DNA from: Bacteroidota bacterium
GTDB lineage: Bacteria > Bacteroidota > Bacteroidia > Bacteroidales > CAJPTX01
DNA length: 13,841 bases
NCBI GenBank assembly: GCA_002748015.1
Contig: PDRH01000139.1
Span: forward strand, 1 to 13,841
Reading direction: 5' to 3'
Shown here: piece by piece, positions 1 to 7,413 of the stretch
Layout of the letters: each line of letters opens with the position of its first letter
Position numbering within the stretch: position 1 is the stretch's first letter
Position numbers and translations under genes: made by a program
The notes under the pieces: generated by a model
Database searches by the model: none
What the model saw: only the letters and a program-made list of their open reading frames with translations
Told to the model about the DNA's origin: nothing

Positions 1-24
1 CCTGTCCATATCGTCCCACTTCAT
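1..24 (-). CDS. 5' end (8 codons) of a gene downstream of recF, possibly DciA/DUF721
   Basis: Only the first eight codons are in the window, reading MKWDDMDR. The ATG at 22-24 overlaps the recF stop codon in an ATGA arrangement (4-base overlap), which implies translational coupling. An AAAGGAG Shine-Dalgarno-like sequence lies at 33-39 inside the recF end, at a good distance from the ATG, and this supports a real start. In many Bacteroidota the gene directly after recF encodes a DUF721/DciA-type protein linked to replicative helicase loading. Position alone suggests that here; eight residues are not enough to confirm any family. Confidence 0.5.
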
Positions 25-1133
25 AGCGTCTGCTCCTTTAGCTGCCCATCGCACGCCTCCAGCAGCCTGCCCTCCCCGGCGCGATGCCTGAAGAGGGGGC
101 GGATGCGCGAGGGGTCGGTGTCCGTGATGAATACCTGCCCGAAATGCTCGCCGGAGAATACCTCGGCCAGCCAGCTCACCCGCTGGGAATCGAGCTTGTC
201 GAAGAGGTCGTCTAGCAGGAGGATGGGGGCATAGCCGAGCCGTTCGCGCAGGAGGTGGTACTGTGCTAAACGCAGGGCAACGATAAAGGTTTTCTGCTGC
301 CCCTGGGACCCCATGTTGCGGAGGGCATGGCTATTGAGCTCAAAGCGGATGTTGTCCCGATGTACGCCTACGGTGGTATACATGCGCTGGAGGTCCTTGG
401 GGCGCGCCTCGTGGAGCTTGGAGAGGAGGTCGCCGTCGCTGAGGGCGGAGAGGTAGGTGATGCTGGCCCTCTCGCTGGCGGGGGAGAGGCGTGCGTAGTA
501 GTCGCTAAGGAGGGGGGAGAGGGCCTGGCAAGCCGCCAGACGCGCCTGGTAGACGGGGATGGCAGTCTGGGCGAGCTGCATGTCGTAGACCTCGAGGAGG
601 GAGAGGTCGTGCGACGGGGTGCGCAGGAGGGTATTCCGCTGGGAGAGTATCTTCTCGTAGGCGGCGAGCTGCTGGATGTAAACAGGGTCGAACTGCGCAA
701 TGAACGCATTGAGAAACCTACGGCGGAGATCCCCCCCATCCCATACTAGCTCCACATCATGGGGATAGATGGCCAGGAGGGGTATACGCCCGATGTGGTC
801 GGAGAGACGGGCGCAGGGCTGGTCGTCGTAGCGGAGGGTCTTGCCCTGGTTGCGCTTTATGCCGAGGCTGACGGTGGCCGTCTGGCCAGCGGGGTCAGTA
901 TACTTGCCATGCAGGGCGAAGCCGTCCTCCCCGTGGCGTATGGCCGAGGCGTCCGGCACGCGGGTGGGGGCCTTGCACATGCTGAGCATGTAGAGCATAT
1001 CGAGGACGTTGGTCTTGCCCTGCCCGTTGGTGCCGACGATGGCATTGAGGCCGGGGTGGAAGCTGACCTCTAGGAGCTTGTAGGAGCGGAAGGCGAGAGC
1101 CTGCAGCTCTCGGATGCTGATTGCGGGGGACAC
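21..1133 (-). CDS. recF: DNA replication and repair protein RecF
   Basis: RecF is a cytoplasmic ABC-type ATPase that, with RecO and RecR, loads RecA onto single-stranded gaps covered by SSB. The 370-residue product has the usual RecF length. Walker A is GTNGQGKT at about residues 34-41, the ABC signature is GSQGQQKT near residue 275, and Walker B is ILLLDD near residue 305, followed by the D-loop-like FDKLD. The N-terminal IRELQALAFRSY matches the family's first strand. The start is a GTG at 1131-1133. No ATG lies near the conserved N-terminus, so GTG is the best choice, although no clear Shine-Dalgarno sequence precedes it. The gene begins 8 bases after the uvrB stop and overlaps the next gene by 4 bases, so the three are probably co-transcribed. 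RecF function is secure; the exact start is fairly secure. Confidence 0.96.
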   Translation of the reverse strand: MSPAISIRELQALAFRSYKLLEVSFHPGLNAIVGTNGQGKTNVLDMLYMLSMCKAPTRVPDASAIRHGEDGFALHGKYTDPAGQTATVSLGIKRNQGKTLRYDDQPCARLSDHIGRIPLLAIYPHDVELVWDGGDLRRRFLNAFIAQFDPVYIQQLAAYEKILSQRNTLLRTPSHDLSLLEVYDMQLAQTAIPVYQARLAACQALSPLLSDYYARLSPASERASITYLSALSDGDLLSKLHEARPKDLQRMYTTVGVHRDNIRFELNSHALRNMGSQGQQKTFIVALRLAQYHLLRERLGYAPILLLDDLFDKLDSQRVSWLAEVFSGEHFGQVFITDTDPSRIRPLFRHRAGEGRLLEACDGQLKEQTL

Positions 1134-1141
1134 GGCGAGAG

Positions 1142-3169
1142 CTAGGATTTATTGGGCTGGTTGCGCTTGGCCTGCAGCTCGAACATGAGGTCGCGGTAGC
1201 GTGCGGCGGCGCGGTAGTCCTTTTCCTTGGCGGCCTCCTTCATCTTCTGCTCCACCTGGGCGATGGTCTGCTCGAGATCCTGGCCGGTGTCGTAGGGCAT
1301 GTCCGGCTCGGCGGCGAGCGATACGTCCGGCTGGGCCTCCCCGTGGTCGTACATGATGTCGTCCACGGCGCTACCCTGGAGGAGGGACTGGCGCTGCTTC
1401 TTGACTATCTGCTGGGGGACTACGCCGTGCTGCTCGTTGAACAGCATCTGCTTCTCCCTGCGACGGGTGGTCTCGTCGATGGTGAGGCGCATGGAGTCGG
1501 TGATTTTATCTGCATACATGATTACCAGACCGTTGACGTTACGGGCCGCACGCCCGGCCGTCTGGGTGAGGGAGCGTGCAGAGCGAAGGAAGCCCTCCTT
1601 GTCGGCGTCGAGAATGGCGACGAGGGAGACCTCGGGGAGGTCAAGCCCCTCGCGAAGGAGGTTAACGCCTATGAGGACGTGGAAGTCGCCCTTGCGCAGG
1701 CCGTCGAGGATAGTGACGCGCTCGAGGGTGTCGACATCCGAATGTATGTAGCGACACTTCACCCCCACACCGAGGAGGAACTCGCTGAGGTGCTCGGCCA
1801 TCTTCTTGGTGAGGGTAGTTACCAGCACGCGCTCCTCGCGCTCTATGCGCTGGTGTATCTCCCCGAGGAGGTCGTCTATCTGCCCCTCGATGGGGCGTAC
1901 ATCAATGATGGGGTCGAGGACACCGGTGGGGCGTATGATCTGCTCGACGATGGTGCCGTGGCTCTGCTCCAGCTCATAGTCGGCCGGGGTGGCGCTGATG
2001 AAGAGGATCTGGCCGTGGAGCTGCTCGAACTCCTCGAACTTGAGGGGGCGGTTATCGAGTGCTGATGGTAGGCGGAAGCCGTACTCCACGAGGTTGAGCT
2101 TGCGGGAGTGGTCGCCGCCGTACATGGCCCGGATCTGGGGTATGGTTACGTGGCTCTCGTCTACTACCATGACGAAGTCGTCGGGGAAGTAGTCCAGGAG
2201 GCAGAAGGGGCGTGAGCCAGGAGCGCGACCATCGAAGTAGCGGGAGTAGTTCTCTATGCCCTGGCAGTAGCCGAGTTCGCGCATCATCTCCATGTCGTAC
2301 TCCACGCGCTGGAGTAGGCGCTGGGCCTCCACCTTCTTGCCAATGCTCTCGAAGTAGTCAACCTGCTTGACGAGGTCGTCCTGTATGGCGACGATGGCAC
2401 GGTTGAGCCGCTCCTTGGTGGTTACGAATATGCTGGCGGGGTATATGACGGCCTCCTGGAGGTCCTCCTGCATGCGGTGGGTTATGGGGTCAAAAGTCTG
2501 TATGCGCTCTATCTCGTCGCCCCAGAAGATGATGCGGTAGGCGTAGTCCCCGTAGGCGACAGCGATGTCGACCGTGTCGCCCTTTACGCGGAAGTTTCCC
2601 CTTTCGAGGCTAATCTCGTTGCGCTGGTAGAGGCCTTCCACTAGGCGACGGAGGAGGTAGTCCATGGCGATGGTCTGCCCCACCCTTAGCTCTACGGTGT
2701 TGGCGTGGAAGTCCTCGGGGTTCCCTATGCCGTACATGCATGACACGGAGCTGACTACTATAACATCTCGTCTGCCCGCCAGGAGTGCCGAAGTGGTGCT
2801 AAGACGGAGCTTCTCGAGGTCCTGATTGATGGCCAGGTCCTTCTCTATGTAGGTGTCGGTGTTGGGTATGTAGGCCTCGGGCTGATAGTAGTCGTAGTAG
2901 GATACGAAGTACTCCACGCGGTTGTCGGGGAAGAACTCCTTGAACTCGGAGTAGAGCTGTGCAGCGAGGGTCTTGTTGTGGCTCAGCACAAGGGTTGGGC
3001 GATTGAGCTGCTGAAGGACGTTGGCGGCGGTGAAGGTCTTACCGGAGCCGGTTACTCCGAGCAGGGTTTGGGCGCGCTCCCCGCGTGTAAATTCCTCTAC
3101 GAGCTGGCGTATAGCCTCGGGCTGGTCGCCCATGGGGCTAAAGGGTGCTACGAGTTTCAGATGCTCCAT
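1142..3169 (-). CDS. uvrB: Excinuclease ABC subunit UvrB
   Basis: UvrB is the damage-verifying helicase-like subunit of nucleotide excision repair. It receives the lesion from UvrA and recruits UvrC. With the start at MEHLKLV the protein has 675 residues, the family's usual length. Visible motifs are Walker A GVTGSGKT at 38-45, the DNA-clamping beta-hairpin with its run of tyrosines (YFVSYYDYYQPEAY) at about 87-100, the DESH Walker B near 335, LVEYGFRLPSALDNRP, ISATP, the helicase motif VI-like QTAGRAARNVNG near 540, and a C-terminal UVR domain at about 633-668 that would bind UvrA or UvrC. The open frame extends upstream to 3475, but that part runs antisense through the plus-strand gene and has no UvrB similarity. 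A TACCTTTG promoter element sits 8 bases upstream of this ATG. recF follows after 8 bases. It appears complete and typical. Confidence 0.97.
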   Translation of the reverse strand: MEHLKLVAPFSPMGDQPEAIRQLVEEFTRGERAQTLLGVTGSGKTFTAANVLQQLNRPTLVLSHNKTLAAQLYSEFKEFFPDNRVEYFVSYYDYYQPEAYIPNTDTYIEKDLAINQDLEKLRLSTTSALLAGRRDVIVVSSVSCMYGIGNPEDFHANTVELRVGQTIAMDYLLRRLVEGLYQRNEISLERGNFRVKGDTVDIAVAYGDYAYRIIFWGDEIERIQTFDPITHRMQEDLQEAVIYPASIFVTTKERLNRAIVAIQDDLVKQVDYFESIGKKVEAQRLLQRVEYDMEMMRELGYCQGIENYSRYFDGRAPGSRPFCLLDYFPDDFVMVVDESHVTIPQIRAMYGGDHSRKLNLVEYGFRLPSALDNRPLKFEEFEQLHGQILFISATPADYELEQSHGTIVEQIIRPTGVLDPIIDVRPIEGQIDDLLGEIHQRIEREERVLVTTLTKKMAEHLSEFLLGVGVKCRYIHSDVDTLERVTILDGLRKGDFHVLIGVNLLREGLDLPEVSLVAILDADKEGFLRSARSLTQTAGRAARNVNGLVIMYADKITDSMRLTIDETTRRREKQMLFNEQHGVVPQQIVKKQRQSLLQGSAVDDIMYDHGEAQPDVSLAAEPDMPYDTGQDLEQTIAQVEQKMKEAAKEKDYRAAARYRDLMFELQAKRNQPNKS

Positions 3170-3177
3170 ATTGGGTA

Positions 3178-3185
3178 CAAAGGTA
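3178..3185 (-). promoter_or_regulatory. Bacteroidota-type -7 element (TACCTTTG) before uvrB
   Basis: Read on the minus strand this is TACCTTTG, an exact match to the Bacteroidota -7 consensus TAnnTTTG. No good TTTG -33 box is seen 19-21 bases further upstream, so the match is partial. It ends only 8 bases before the uvrB ATG, which would give a leader of a few bases or a leaderless message. Some chance matches to this short motif are expected. Confidence 0.45.
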
Positions 3186-3269
3186 CTAAATATGGGGGGA
3201 ACTGAGGGAAGGCGTTGGCCATGTCTTGGATAATAGGGAATTTCGCGCCAACTTAAAGGTGTGGCTGCT

Positions 3270-3851
3270 ATGGAAGAGCTATTTGCCAACCCCTGGTTCA
3301 CGTACCTGGGGATGCCGGTGCTGATTTTCCTTTCGAGGATAGTGGATGTGTCGATTGGCACAGTTCGTATAGTTTTCGTGGCGCGTGGCGACAAGCTGGT
3401 GGCGCCCATTCTGGGCTTCTTCGAGGTGTTCATATGGATTCTGGCGATAGGGCAGATTATGGAGCACGCGAACAACCTGGCCTGCTACGGGGGCTACGCC
3501 GCAGGCTTCGCCATGGGCAACTACATCGGGCTGCGGCTGGAGGAGTACGTGGCGGTGGGGCATCAGGTGGTGCGGGTGATTACGCGGGATCACGGTAAAG
3601 AGGTAGTGCAGGCACTCTCGGCCGGGGGCTTCGGGGCGACGATAGTGGATGGTGAGGGGGCAAAGGGAAAGGTGCAGCTGATCTACTGCGTGGTGAACCG
3701 GAAGAAGCTGCCGCAGGTGCTAGAGATTATCCACGGGGTAGACCCGAAGATTTTCTATTCCATAGAGGACGTGCGGAAGGCGAACTCTGGGGTCTTCCCG
3801 GCCGTTCCGGCCAAGCGTCGTAGACTGCATAGGCGGCGGGTGGCGAAGTAG
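3270..3851 (+). CDS. DUF5698/DUF2179 (UPF0316-type) membrane protein
   Basis: This 193-residue protein has an N-terminal membrane part and a small C-terminal cytoplasmic domain, the plan of the UPF0316 family. The membrane part has three hydrophobic stretches, roughly residues 9-31, 45-65 and 71-92, including the family-typical SRIVDVSIGTVRI and FFEVFIWI. The C-terminal half (about 100-175) resembles the DUF2179 domain, also found as the cytoplasmic tail of YitT-type membrane proteins, and ends in a basic tail (AKRRRLHRRR). The molecular role of the family is not established. The ATG at 3270 is chosen because AAAGG at 3255-3259 lies at a suitable distance; an in-frame GTG at 3261 would add three residues. 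It is the only plus-strand gene here, divergent from uvrB and convergent with mscL, so it is probably transcribed alone. Confidence 0.88.
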   Translation: MEELFANPWFTYLGMPVLIFLSRIVDVSIGTVRIVFVARGDKLVAPILGFFEVFIWILAIGQIMEHANNLACYGGYAAGFAMGNYIGLRLEEYVAVGHQVVRVITRDHGKEVVQALSAGGFGATIVDGEGAKGKVQLIYCVVNRKKLPQVLEIIHGVDPKIFYSIEDVRKANSGVFPAVPAKRRRLHRRRVAK

Positions 3852-3878
3852 GGGGGGTAGATTTTAGACCCTACTTCG
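3844..3878 (+). terminator. Hairpin spanning the stop codon of the DUF2179 gene, possible terminator
   Basis: A perfect 10-base inverted repeat, CGAAGTAGGG (3844-3853) and CCCTACTTCG (3869-3878), encloses a 15-base loop. The left arm contains the TAG stop codon at 3849-3851. Only a weak T stretch (GTTTATA) follows, so this may be a poor intrinsic terminator or an RNA 3'-end stabiliser. There is no T tract on the minus side, so it is assigned to the plus-strand gene. Confidence 0.5.
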
Positions 3879-3981
3879 GTTTATACCTATCCTCCATTCT
3901 AGACATGCGGCGATTGGCGGGATAGCTAGGGCGTTGGCGCTGCTGAGCGAGGCGAAAGGTTGCTATGCCTACGGGCAAGCA

Positions 3982-4006
3982 GCCCCCTATGCGCCGAATG
4001 GGGGGC
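3982..4006 (+). other. Second hairpin in the intergenic region between the convergent genes
   Basis: GCCCCC (3982-3987) pairs with GGGGGC (4001-4006), extended by an A-T and a G-T pair into the loop, and ATTTA follows. It could be a weak backup terminator for the plus-strand gene. The rest of 3879-4086 holds no gene, tRNA or clear promoter that I can see. Confidence 0.3.
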
Positions 4007-4043
4007 ATTTACCTCAGGCAAGTAGCGCTTAGCGACTACTGGA

Positions 4044-4072
4044 GGGCTAATACAGCGGGGCTAAATACAGCG
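4044..4072. repeat. Imperfect tandem direct repeat, two 14-15 base units
   Basis: GGGCTAATACAGCG (4044-4057) is followed directly by GGGCTAAATACAGCG (4058-4072), which differs by one inserted A. It lies in the non-coding stretch between the convergent DUF2179 and mscL genes. Two units only; probably a local duplication with no evident function. Confidence 0.55.
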
Positions 4073-4086
4073 ACGGGACGAGGTAC

Positions 4087-4112
4087 AAAAAAGGGGGCCA
4101 GCTGGCCCCCCC
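4087..4112 (-). terminator. Rho-independent terminator of mscL
   Basis: On the minus strand the 7-base stem GGGGGCC and its complement enclose a 4-base AGCT loop (palindromic core 4093-4110) and are followed at once by six T residues (4092-4087). This is a textbook intrinsic terminator, 23 bases after the mscL stop codon. Confidence 0.9.
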
Positions 4113-4135
4113 CTAAACACTTGCTATACCTAAAG

Positions 4136-4558
4136 CTAGTCCTTCTTAAGCAGGTCTCGAATTTCCGTCAACAAGAGTTCCTCCTTGCTCGGGGCCGGTG
4201 GAGCGGCTGGTGCGGCCTCCTCCTTTTTCTTCATGGCTATCATAGCCTTTACCACCATGAATATGGCGAGGGCGATGATGATGAAGTCGAGGAGAGTCTG
4301 TATGAAGTTACCGTAGGTCATGGTAATGGCCGGGGTGATGACCTCCTGCGTTTCGGGGTCAAGTACGGCCTCCTGCAGCACCCATCCTAGGGTCTTGAAA
4401 TCCACGCCGCCCATGAGTATACCGATGGGGGGCATGAGTATGTCCTTGACGAAGGATGAAACTATCTTGCCAAAGGCCGCACCGATTACGATGCCGACAG
4501 CCATGTCTACGATGTTGCCCCGCATGGCGAAGGCCTTAAAGTCTTTCAGGAATCCCAT
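4136..4558 (-). CDS. mscL: Large-conductance mechanosensitive channel MscL
   Basis: MscL is a homopentameric inner-membrane channel that opens under high membrane tension and releases solutes during osmotic downshock. The 140-residue product has the family's usual size. The N-terminal amphipathic helix (FLKDFKAFAMRGN) is followed by pore helix TM1 at about 14-41 with the small-residue pattern VDMAVGIVIGAAFGKIV, an exported loop, TM2 at about 83-105 (FIQTLLDFIIIALAIFMVVK), and a charged C-terminal helix (about 121-140) after an Ala/Pro linker. The ATG at 4556-4558 gives the canonical N-terminus. No Shine-Dalgarno sequence precedes it, which is ordinary for Bacteroidota. The 99-base gap to the MBOAT gene upstream holds no promoter I can name with confidence, and no terminator for the MBOAT gene is visible, so read-through into mscL is possible. 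It has its own strong terminator. Confidence 0.96.
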   Translation of the reverse strand: MGFLKDFKAFAMRGNIVDMAVGIVIGAAFGKIVSSFVKDILMPPIGILMGGVDFKTLGWVLQEAVLDPETQEVITPAITMTYGNFIQTLLDFIIIALAIFMVVKAMIAMKKKEEAAPAAPPAPSKEELLLTEIRDLLKKD

Positions 4559-4657
4559 TGATGTTCGTTTAATCCGCTTATTAGCACTTATGTTCGTATC
4601 CTTGTTAAACGGCTAGGCGGTGTTTTTGTTCTAAATAAGACTCTATGGGTCGTTAAT

Positions 4658-6184
4658 CTAGAAATCAAAGTAGATGAACGGGTGCATGCCGAGACTCTGT
4701 ACCTTGAGCAGTATGAGCGCAACGAGTACAGCTAATGCAAAGCGGAGAAATACTGGCGATGAGATGAATGCGCCACGCGCCTGCTCGTGCCAACGGGATG
4801 GTAGCCAGTGGAATAGAAAGCCCAGAGCGATTAGGGATATGGGAAGAGTATAGGCCATGAGCAGCTGACCGAGGATTTCTGGATGGAAGCTGCCGAATAT
4901 CTGTGCAAAGACCTGTAGGGATGTGGTGAGGTCCTGCGCACGGAAGAAGATCCAGAGGGCAACAACTATATGGAATGTTATGGCCGCCCTAACGAAGCGG
5001 AAAGTCTTGCTCTCGAGGATATGACCAGGTAGCTTGGTTAGCAGCTTACCCAGAACGAGTCCTAGGCCGTGGAATGCACCCCAAAGGATGAAATTCCAGG
5101 ATGCGCCATGCCATAGGCCCCCGAGGAGCATGGTGGCAAAGAGGCTGAAGAACATAACCCACATACCGTGACGATTCCCCCCGAGAGGGATGTAGAGATA
5201 GTCACGTAGCCAGGTCGATAGGGAGATGTGCCAACGCCTCCAGAAGTCGGAGAGGGAGCTGGCCTTGTAGGGGAAGTTGAAGTTAACGGTGAGGCGGAAG
5301 CCGAGGAGCAACGCTACGCCTATGGCGATATCGGTATAGCCAGAGAAGTCGCAGTATATCTGCATAGCATACCCATAGGAAGCCATGAGGTTCTCCAGGC
5401 CGGTGTAGCTGGCAGGGCTAGAGAAAACCCTATCCACGAGGTTGAGCGCGATGTAGTCTGAGAAGACGTTCTTCTTGAGTAGACCGGTGAGGATAAGGAA
5501 TAGGGCATAGGCCGCCTCGCGCTTGGTTAGATGGAAGGGGCGCGCTATCTGCGGGATAAAGTCCTTGGCTCTAACGATAGGCCCAGCAACTAGCTGGGGA
5601 AAGAAGGCGAGGTAGAAGGCGAAGTCCGCTATGCTCTTGAGGGGGGGGATCTCCCTACGATACACATCCACCACGTAGGAGATGGCCTGGAAGGTGTAGA
5701 AGCTAATCCCCACTGGGAGGATAATCTCAGCAAGGGAAGAGTCATCGCCAAAGAGGGCAGCAGCCACCTGGGCAAAGACATTCACTGGCTGGAACTCCGT
5801 GCCAAAGGCATCGTTCACCACGCCAATGAAGAAGGCCATGTACTTGAAGTAGGCCAGAAGGAGGAGGTTGAAGGCCACGGCGATGGCGATAACTCCCTTG
5901 CGCCCCCGCTCCGTCTGCCTCCTGCTGACCAGGGCCCCGAGGTAGTAGTTGACCAGGACGGAGAGGAGAATGAGGGCAAAAAAATAGCCGCAGGACTTGT
6001 AGTAGAAAAAGAGGGAGAAGGCCAGGAGGTAGAGGGTTCTCGCCCTGATTCGCTCCTTAATAAATGCATAGCCGAAGGCAAGCACGAGGAAGAAGAGCCA
6101 GAACTCCAGGCGGGTAAAGAGTAGCGGGCGCGCCGTGCTGAAGGCAAAGATACCGTATAGGTTGCTGAGTATCGTGTCCATCAT
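4658..6184 (-). CDS. MBOAT-family membrane O-acyltransferase (AlgI/PatA-like)
   Basis: This is a 508-residue polytopic inner-membrane protein of the MBOAT family, which passes acyl groups (usually acetyl) across the membrane for attachment to envelope polymers. Diagnostic sequences are LPVGISFYTFQAISYVVDVYR, CDFSGYTDIAIG, NFPYKASSLSDFWRRWHISL, WLRDYLYIPLGG, and the active-site region GGLWHGASWNF, with the conserved histidine at residue 359. About ten or more hydrophobic segments are visible. In AlgI, PatA and DltB systems the MBOAT protein works with an extracytoplasmic acyltransferase. The two SGNH proteins just upstream are the obvious partners. The gene starts with ATGATG overlapping the stop of the SGNH gene by 4 bases, so translation is probably coupled. 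The acceptor is not shown by the sequence; peptidoglycan is my preferred guess because a lytic transglycosylase lies in the same cluster. No terminator is evident at its 3' end. Confidence 0.93.
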   Translation of the reverse strand: MMDTILSNLYGIFAFSTARPLLFTRLEFWLFFLVLAFGYAFIKERIRARTLYLLAFSLFFYYKSCGYFFALILLSVLVNYYLGALVSRRQTERGRKGVIAIAVAFNLLLLAYFKYMAFFIGVVNDAFGTEFQPVNVFAQVAAALFGDDSSLAEIILPVGISFYTFQAISYVVDVYRREIPPLKSIADFAFYLAFFPQLVAGPIVRAKDFIPQIARPFHLTKREAAYALFLILTGLLKKNVFSDYIALNLVDRVFSSPASYTGLENLMASYGYAMQIYCDFSGYTDIAIGVALLLGFRLTVNFNFPYKASSLSDFWRRWHISLSTWLRDYLYIPLGGNRHGMWVMFFSLFATMLLGGLWHGASWNFILWGAFHGLGLVLGKLLTKLPGHILESKTFRFVRAAITFHIVVALWIFFRAQDLTTSLQVFAQIFGSFHPEILGQLLMAYTLPISLIALGFLFHWLPSRWHEQARGAFISSPVFLRFALAVLVALILLKVQSLGMHPFIYFDF

Positions 6185-7413
6185 TCTGCGGGTATGGTAT
6201 CTTTCATGCGGGTTAGCGCCCTATAGAGGGCTGTGCCTAGCAGTCGGCCCTGGAGGGTGTAGCCTGTGGGGGAGAAGTGGAGAAGGTCGTGAGCCGTGAG
6301 GCTATTGTTGCTCCAGGAGCGTATGCTCCCCTCGCCCCCCATGATGCGGTGGAAATCCCAGAGCGCACACCCCTGCTCCTTGGCAATTTCCCTTATCACC
6401 TCCGCCGCAGATGCTGTTCTAGGGTTGATCTTTCTTTTCTTGAATAGGTGGTCGTTGGGGGTTGCAAGTATAACTATGGTACCGGGGCATGCGGTTCGTA
6501 TTCTGCTCAGAAGAGCGGTATAATCGCGGCGGAAATCGTGGCGGGTAAATTGCGTGTTATAGGCATCGTTTGTTCCGAGGGACAGGATAATAATATCGGG
6601 ATGCGCTATCTCTAGCTGCGATTCGAGGTTGGTCGCCCGCATGAGAGACTGGGTATCGGCCCCGTTTAGCCCCGCAGCCTGGTAGGCAAGACGCGCCTCC
6701 CTATCTGAGAGCATAAAGCCCAGCAGCCTAAACTCCCCCTTGCCCTTTGCGGGCTTGCGAAGACAGAGTGCAAGGCTTTGGGGAGGCTCTTCGAAGATGA
6801 AAAGCGCCATCCCCTTCTCCCAGTCAACGCAAGAAGGTTCACGCTTATTGAGCATGGGCGTACAGGCATACTTGGAGGGTTCAAAGAGGACTCGCACCCT
6901 TTTGGGTAGGGCGATGTTGCTATGCTTAGGGCGAAGTCGTATGCTAAGGTAAGCACTCGGATTTATAGCCTCCAGAGAGGCTGCTGCCAGGCCATAGGGG
7001 GCAGTAGACTGTTTCTCCCGGGTCGAGAGGTGCGCCTTCCATCCCTTGCCCCGGCTCTTGATATCGTAGGCCTCATTGGACTTCGCTATGGCAAAGGGGA
7101 AGACGTAACCTTTGGGTTGTGGAGGCAGGCATAGGCGCTCCATGAGGTACTTCCTCACGCTATTGACCGATACATCTGCCTGAATATGCGAATCTCCAAT
7201 CTGGAGTATAGTGAGGGGTCTATCGCTGTCCTGCTTCCAGAGCATCGTATCGGGGAAGAACTCTATGGCATTGCCAGGCCACTGCTCAGCAAGGCTATCA
7301 ATGTGCTCCAGTGTCCACCCAGGGGAGGGATGCGCCGCCCAGCCGGCATTCACGAAGAACACCAGCATGCTACAGAGAAGTAGCCAGCTAGGGAATTGGC
7401 CCTTACTCGGCAC
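6181..7413 (-). CDS. Secreted SGNH/GDSL-family hydrolase or acyltransferase (cluster copy 1)
   Basis: This 410-residue exported protein has SGNH catalytic blocks: block I ILQIGDSHIQAD with Ser75, block III SLGTND with Asn282, and block V HDLLHFSP with Asp376 and His379. Such enzymes add or remove ester-linked acyl groups on envelope glycans. Residues 1-26 look like a signal peptide (Lys4, then WLLLCSMLVFFVNAGWA), so it would act in the periplasm. The frame is open up to 7806, but that upstream part is antisense-like Arg/Ser/Pro-rich sequence in a shadow frame of the preceding gene. The chosen start is the GTG at 7411-7413, preceded by GGGGAGG (7419-7425 on the plus side), which gives an 11-base overlap with the preceding gene. 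A GTG at 7419 is a close alternative. It overlaps the MBOAT gene by 4 bases. It could be the transferase partner of the MBOAT (PatB- or AlgX-like) or a deacetylase; sequence alone does not decide. Confidence 0.87.
   Translation of the reverse strand: MPSKGQFPSWLLLCSMLVFFVNAGWAAHPSPGWTLEHIDSLAEQWPGNAIEFFPDTMLWKQDSDRPLTILQIGDSHIQADVSVNSVRKYLMERLCLPPQPKGYVFPFAIAKSNEAYDIKSRGKGWKAHLSTREKQSTAPYGLAAASLEAINPSAYLSIRLRPKHSNIALPKRVRVLFEPSKYACTPMLNKREPSCVDWEKGMALFIFEEPPQSLALCLRKPAKGKGEFRLLGFMLSDREARLAYQAAGLNGADTQSLMRATNLESQLEIAHPDIIILSLGTNDAYNTQFTRHDFRRDYTALLSRIRTACPGTIVILATPNDHLFKKRKINPRTASAAEVIREIAKEQGCALWDFHRIMGGEGSIRSWSNNSLTAHDLLHFSPTGYTLQGRLLGTALYRALTRMKDTIPAE

Noticed and set aside
1121..2065. 314-codon open frame on the plus strand
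   Set aside because: It lies wholly antisense to recF/uvrB. Its Leu/Val/Gly-rich composition is what GC-rich shadow frames give, and the minus-strand uvrB is unmistakable.
3170..3475. Upstream extension of the uvrB frame
   Set aside because: It is antisense to the DUF2179 gene and has no UvrB similarity; the family N-terminus starts at the ATG at 3169.
3965..4390. 141-codon plus-strand frame
   Set aside because: It runs through the mscL terminator and then antisense through mscL, and has no recognisable domain.
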